Assembly (NCBI GenBank): GCA_013822245.1
Contig: PNKE01000051.1
Span: forward strand, 1 to 42,681
DNA: 42,681 nt
Reading direction: 5' to 3'
Origin: Candidatus Solibacter sp.
GTDB taxonomy: Bacteria > Acidobacteriota > Terriglobia > Bryobacterales > Bryobacteraceae
Shown piece by piece: positions 39,992 through 42,681 of this stretch; within the stretch, counting starts at the first letter, position 1; the number at the start of each line of letters is the position of its first letter. The notes under the pieces were generated by a model. That model had not been told where the DNA came from. It did not search any database and worked only from the letters and a program-made list of their open reading frames with translations. The translations under genes and the position numbers were made by a program.

Positions 39992-41428
39992 ATGCCCACC
40001 ATGGGTACCAAGCGCGAAGAGCAGTTCAACTCGAAACAAGAGCGCAGTCCAATGGGGGCGAGCAACTCCAAATCACAATTCGCGGAATACGGTTCCATCG
40101 TGAGCCTCCTACATAACTGGGAGGCACTCAATCATGAGGCGCTGGTGGCCGCCCGGAACCTCCAGGGAGACGAGCCGGCAGTTCGGGCGCTATTGGACGA
40201 GGTCTCAGAGATGATCGATACCGGAGACTGGCACGTCTCGGGTTTGAACATCTTTGAGGTATTGGGGCGAGTCAGGCTTGAGAATGCCCACAGCGACATG
40301 ATTGCTTGGCTTTTCATGCCGTGGGAGGCCCATGGACTCGGCGATCGATTCCTCCGAGAGTTTGTGTTTGCGGGCACCGGCGAGGCGATACCCAACGGGA
40401 GAGTCCGTAAGGTCGCGACCAGGAGAAGAATCGGTGCTGGCGCCGGGGAAATCGATATCGAGGTGCAAGGCGACGGGTGGTTATTGGCCGTGGAGAACAA
40501 GATTGACGCCTCCGAGGGGCCAAGGCAAACAGAGGGCTATGCGGCACACTATCGTCGTCTGAGGGATGCTGGAACAACTGTCTACTGTCTGTTCCTCACC
40601 CGAACCGGCGAACCTGCCAAGTCTGACTTGTTCAGATCGATTAGCTATAGGGAACTCCGCCGACTGGTCGAGAGAATCCAGCCCCAAGTCTCGTCCGAGG
40701 GCGGGCAGGTCGTCAATTGGTTCGCCGAGCACATTCGTGACGACTTGGAGAAAAGCACATCTGGAGACAAATCTATGAGCACTAAAGACATGCCAGCAAG
40801 TCTCAAATTGGTCTTTGTTCGTCTACATGCTGTGCGGGAACTGAACCGATACCTACAAAAGGGCGGCGTCGAGTTGGAACTTAGCAGATACCTGAAGCAC
40901 GACTTCCGCTCCGCGATCGAGGAGCGTGTTCCGGACCTCAAAGAATGGAGGTTTGAGCCAGGCAAAACGACCGGAGGATGGTATCCTGACTCGTGGCAAC
41001 TCGGAGCAGACCTCCACGTTTCTGTCGAGGTCATCCTCCCAAGCCCAGTGGACGAGGATGATCCCAATCCGTCCGTGAACATCAAAGTACCGACCAAATG
41101 GGTCGGTTACCCGTCTTTCAGTGATCGGTCTACCCCTTGCGTGAAGGCACTTCTGGGCAAACGTTTTGAGCTTGCCGCGGACAACGAGGGCTGGTCTGAA
41201 GACTGGCCCGTGGCAAAGTACATACCCTGGTTGGAACTCGACGATTCATTCAACGCAAGCGGCCTTGCCGATCGAATTGCTTTAGAAGTTGCGACGGTTG
41301 TGCGCCTGGAGCGAGAGATCGCCGATGCAATTATCGCAGCCTCCACAAAGCCTCATCCAAAGGCGCCGAGGTCTCTAGGCAAGGCCAAAGCAGTGAAGCC
41401 TCGTCGCTCGCCAGCAAAAAACATTTGA
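39992..41428 (+). CDS. PD-(D/E)XK nuclease superfamily protein (PDDEXK_4 type)
   Basis: 478 residues. The N-terminal part (about 60-185) matches PDDEXK_4 proteins: LRLENAHSDMIAWLF-like segment, GAGEIDIEVQGDGWLLAVENKIDASEGPRQTEGY, in which the E-I-D and the E-N-K triplet (about 167-169) form the metal-binding nuclease core. The C-terminal 250 residues have no recognised domain and end in a basic tail (KAVKPRRSPAKN). Less GC-rich than core genes and next to an integration site, so probably acquired; a defence role is inference. ATG 39992 lacks a strong ribosome binding site; ATG 40052 is an alternative. Confidence 0.75.
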   Translation: MPTMGTKREEQFNSKQERSPMGASNSKSQFAEYGSIVSLLHNWEALNHEALVAARNLQGDEPAVRALLDEVSEMIDTGDWHVSGLNIFEVLGRVRLENAHSDMIAWLFMPWEAHGLGDRFLREFVFAGTGEAIPNGRVRKVATRRRIGAGAGEIDIEVQGDGWLLAVENKIDASEGPRQTEGYAAHYRRLRDAGTTVYCLFLTRTGEPAKSDLFRSISYRELRRLVERIQPQVSSEGGQVVNWFAEHIRDDLEKSTSGDKSMSTKDMPASLKLVFVRLHAVRELNRYLQKGGVELELSRYLKHDFRSAIEERVPDLKEWRFEPGKTTGGWYPDSWQLGADLHVSVEVILPSPVDEDDPNPSVNIKVPTKWVGYPSFSDRSTPCVKALLGKRFELAADNEGWSEDWPVAKYIPWLELDDSFNASGLADRIALEVATVVRLEREIADAIIAASTKPHPKAPRSLGKAKAVKPRRSPAKNI

Positions 41429-41460
41429 CACCGATTCTGTTCGACGTGAGAATCGTGTCA
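41426..41460 (+). terminator. hairpin at the end of the PD-(D/E)XK gene
   Basis: TGACA-C-CGATTCT (starting in the stop codon) pairs with AGAATCG-TGTCA (41449-41460): 12 pairs with one bulged C and an 11-base loop. There is no T-tract afterwards. Confidence 0.45.
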
Positions 41461-41673
41461 GGCGCGGTCACACGCGGCTCCCCAATGGAGTGCCGGGACG
41501 CTTCACTAATACTCCTTCCCGCATCCGCCCCGGGCGAAGTGTATCCACACAGCCAGTAAGCCCCCAAGAGCACCAACAGCGGACACGAGCGTTGAGGTCA
41601 ACGTGTGCCTGTTCCGCTCTACCGTCACGACGCTGCTCTGATCGACTGCGCTGGTCATGAGATTGGAGCGGCG

Positions 41674-42279
41674 ATGAACAGCATGAAGGGCTTATTTCTT
41701 GTTGGCCTGGGGCTGGCGTCGGCGTTTCTCGGCGCGCTCATCATGTTTCGGGCACTGAATGCCACGGCTACGGTATCTCATCCGATCAGACCGATGGCGG
41801 CGATGTTCGGCTTGACGGCAATTATGCTGATTGCCACAGGCTGCTATGGATTCGCGGTTCGCGGCTTCACTAACCGGTTGGCACAACTCACCATGCTGTT
41901 TGGCGTCATCGGCGCCATTGGCGTGAGCTTGCGGTGGTTCCTCCCAGCACGAATTCTGGTTGCCGGCGTGGCCCTGACGGCGCTGTGGCTCTTGCTGCGG
42001 AGACGCGAGGGGCGATGCAATCTGATGGCGCTTGCCGTAGTCCTCCTATTCGTAGCGATTGGTACGCCGCTGCTGAATGTACCTTATGCGGCCGCGAGGC
42101 GGTATTTCGGCAATGAACAGTGGATCTGCGTGGCACTGGGCTGCGGGTTGATCGCTGCACTGGCGGGCCTGGCCGGCGCGGCATACACTGCCGGTTCACG
42201 TTTGCTCCCCATCGATCTCAATTCGACATCTCGGATTGGCCCAGCCGCCGGGAAGGGCCCGAAGGCGACTGCGCTATGA
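41674..42279 (+). CDS. multi-pass membrane protein of unknown function
   Basis: 201 residues from ATG 41674, preceded by GGAG five bases upstream; a GTG at 41605 would add 23 residues. About six hydrophobic segments (for example GLFLVGLGLASAFLGALIMF, PMAAMFGLTAIMLIATGCYGF, LMALAVVLLFVAIGTPLL, WICVALGCGLIAALAGLAGAAY) span nearly the whole chain. I recognise no family. It is followed 9 bp downstream by a glycosyltransferase gene on the same strand, so it may act in the same glycan pathway. Confidence 0.6.
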   Translation: MNSMKGLFLVGLGLASAFLGALIMFRALNATATVSHPIRPMAAMFGLTAIMLIATGCYGFAVRGFTNRLAQLTMLFGVIGAIGVSLRWFLPARILVAGVALTALWLLLRRREGRCNLMALAVVLLFVAIGTPLLNVPYAAARRYFGNEQWICVALGCGLIAALAGLAGAAYTAGSRLLPIDLNSTSRIGPAAGKGPKATAL

Positions 42280-42288
42280 TCTGAAGCG

Positions 42289-42681
42289 GTGCAACCCTCC
42301 GACTCCAGCCCTAAACCAAGCCAACCTCGCGTCAGCGTCGTCTTCGCCGCACACAATTGTAAAGACATCCTTTCCGGCTGCCTCGACGCCCTCGCCGCTG
42401 CTGGAGCCGGGACCCCCGGTCTTGAAGTGGTTTACGTCGATCTCGGCAGCGGCGACGGCTCGGACTCGCTTGATGTGGACTATCCCTGGCTGGTCATGAT
42501 GCGCCTGCCGCGCAACTTCGGCCTCACCCGCGGCCGCAACGTCGGCATCCGCGTCGCCAAGGGAGAACAGGTTGTCATCCTGGACCCTCGCGTGCGGGTT
42601 GAGCCAAAGACGCTATCCACCATGGCGGACGTCCTGGAGGGGCGCAAGGATGCCGCGGCCTCCGTCTGTCAAGTTATTGAT
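42289..42681 (+). CDS. GT2-family glycosyltransferase, partial (cut by window end)
   Basis: GTG start at 42289 and open to the window edge (131 codons). The start of a GT-A domain is clear: RVSVVFAAHNCKDILSGCL, VVYVDLGSGDGSDSL (nucleotide-binding D-x-S-x-D-G-S), and RLPRNFGLTRGRNVGIRVAKGEQVVILDP, the last replacing the usual LNPD acceptor-side motif. The ribosome binding site is weak. The C-terminal half lies outside the window. Confidence 0.8.
   Translation, partial: MQPSDSSPKPSQPRVSVVFAAHNCKDILSGCLDALAAAGAGTPGLEVVYVDLGSGDGSDSLDVDYPWLVMMRLPRNFGLTRGRNVGIRVAKGEQVVILDPRVRVEPKTLSTMADVLEGRKDAAASVCQVID

Noticed and set aside
39416-40039. 207-residue minus-strand frame
   Set aside because: It runs antisense through the tRNA fragment (again GFEPTTSSMP) and the GTCCA repeats; no ribosome binding site or domain.
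1-42681. CRISPR arrays, rRNA genes, replication origin
   Set aside because: No regularly spaced identical repeats, rRNA-like segments or DnaA-box clusters were seen on reading both strands.

Overview
The window reads as chromosomal DNA of a high-GC Gram-negative bacterium, most likely an acidobacterium of the Solibacter/Bryobacter type. This placement is inferred from the GC-rich coding style, a Tat-exported TIM-barrel protein and galactonate-dehydratase-like enzyme, an S9 peptidase with a signal peptide, a barrel-like exported protein ending in Phe, and the mix of families. No rRNA or marker gene is present to prove it.

Left part (1-12 kb): a degraded IS630-type transposase end; a SAM methyltransferase; a large Cache-PAS-CBS-nucleotidyltransferase signalling protein followed after 5 bp by a metallophosphoesterase; a convergent DUF485-ActP solute symporter pair; an exported barrel-like protein; and a tight three-gene operon of a Ktr/Trk potassium channel subunit, its RCK regulator and a two-TM sensor-like protein without an output domain.

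Centre (12-20.5 kb): a lasso-peptide gene cluster, the main discovery here. On the minus strand, in transcription order, lie a B2 leader peptidase, an asparagine-synthetase-like cyclase, a 47-residue precursor (14924-15067), a PRMT-like methyltransferase with an extra C-terminal PqqD-like domain, an HPr-kinase-like enzyme, a PqqD-type B1/RRE protein and a FecR-like exported protein. Divergently on the plus strand lie the ABC exporter and a nucleotidyltransferase-like protein. The predicted core GPGGSQRPDGRSGMSMD allows a nine-residue Gly1-Asp9 macrolactam ring. The divergent intergenic region carries two related palindromes.

20.5-37.8 kb: an exopolysaccharide-type group (YdcF-like, O-antigen ligase, STELLO-like and GT2 glycosyltransferases), then mostly housekeeping or catabolic genes: S9 peptidase, galactonate-dehydratase-like enzyme, FHA-GAF-SpoIIE phosphatase, PEP carboxylase, a DEAD-box-type helicase with a long basic tail, an RRM/RGG protein, TrmO, a sugar isomerase-like protein and an HD hydrolase.

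Right end (37.8-42.7 kb): tRNA-Ala(GGC) has been used as an integration site. A 45-bp copy of its 3' end lies 1.9 kb downstream, bounding a small island with a HEPN-like protein and a YafQ/DinJ-type toxin-antitoxin pair. Both copies are flanked by helically phased GTCCA-type repeats. Beyond the second copy lies a PD-(D/E)XK nuclease-like gene behind a perfect palindrome, then a membrane protein and a glycosyltransferase cut by the window edge.
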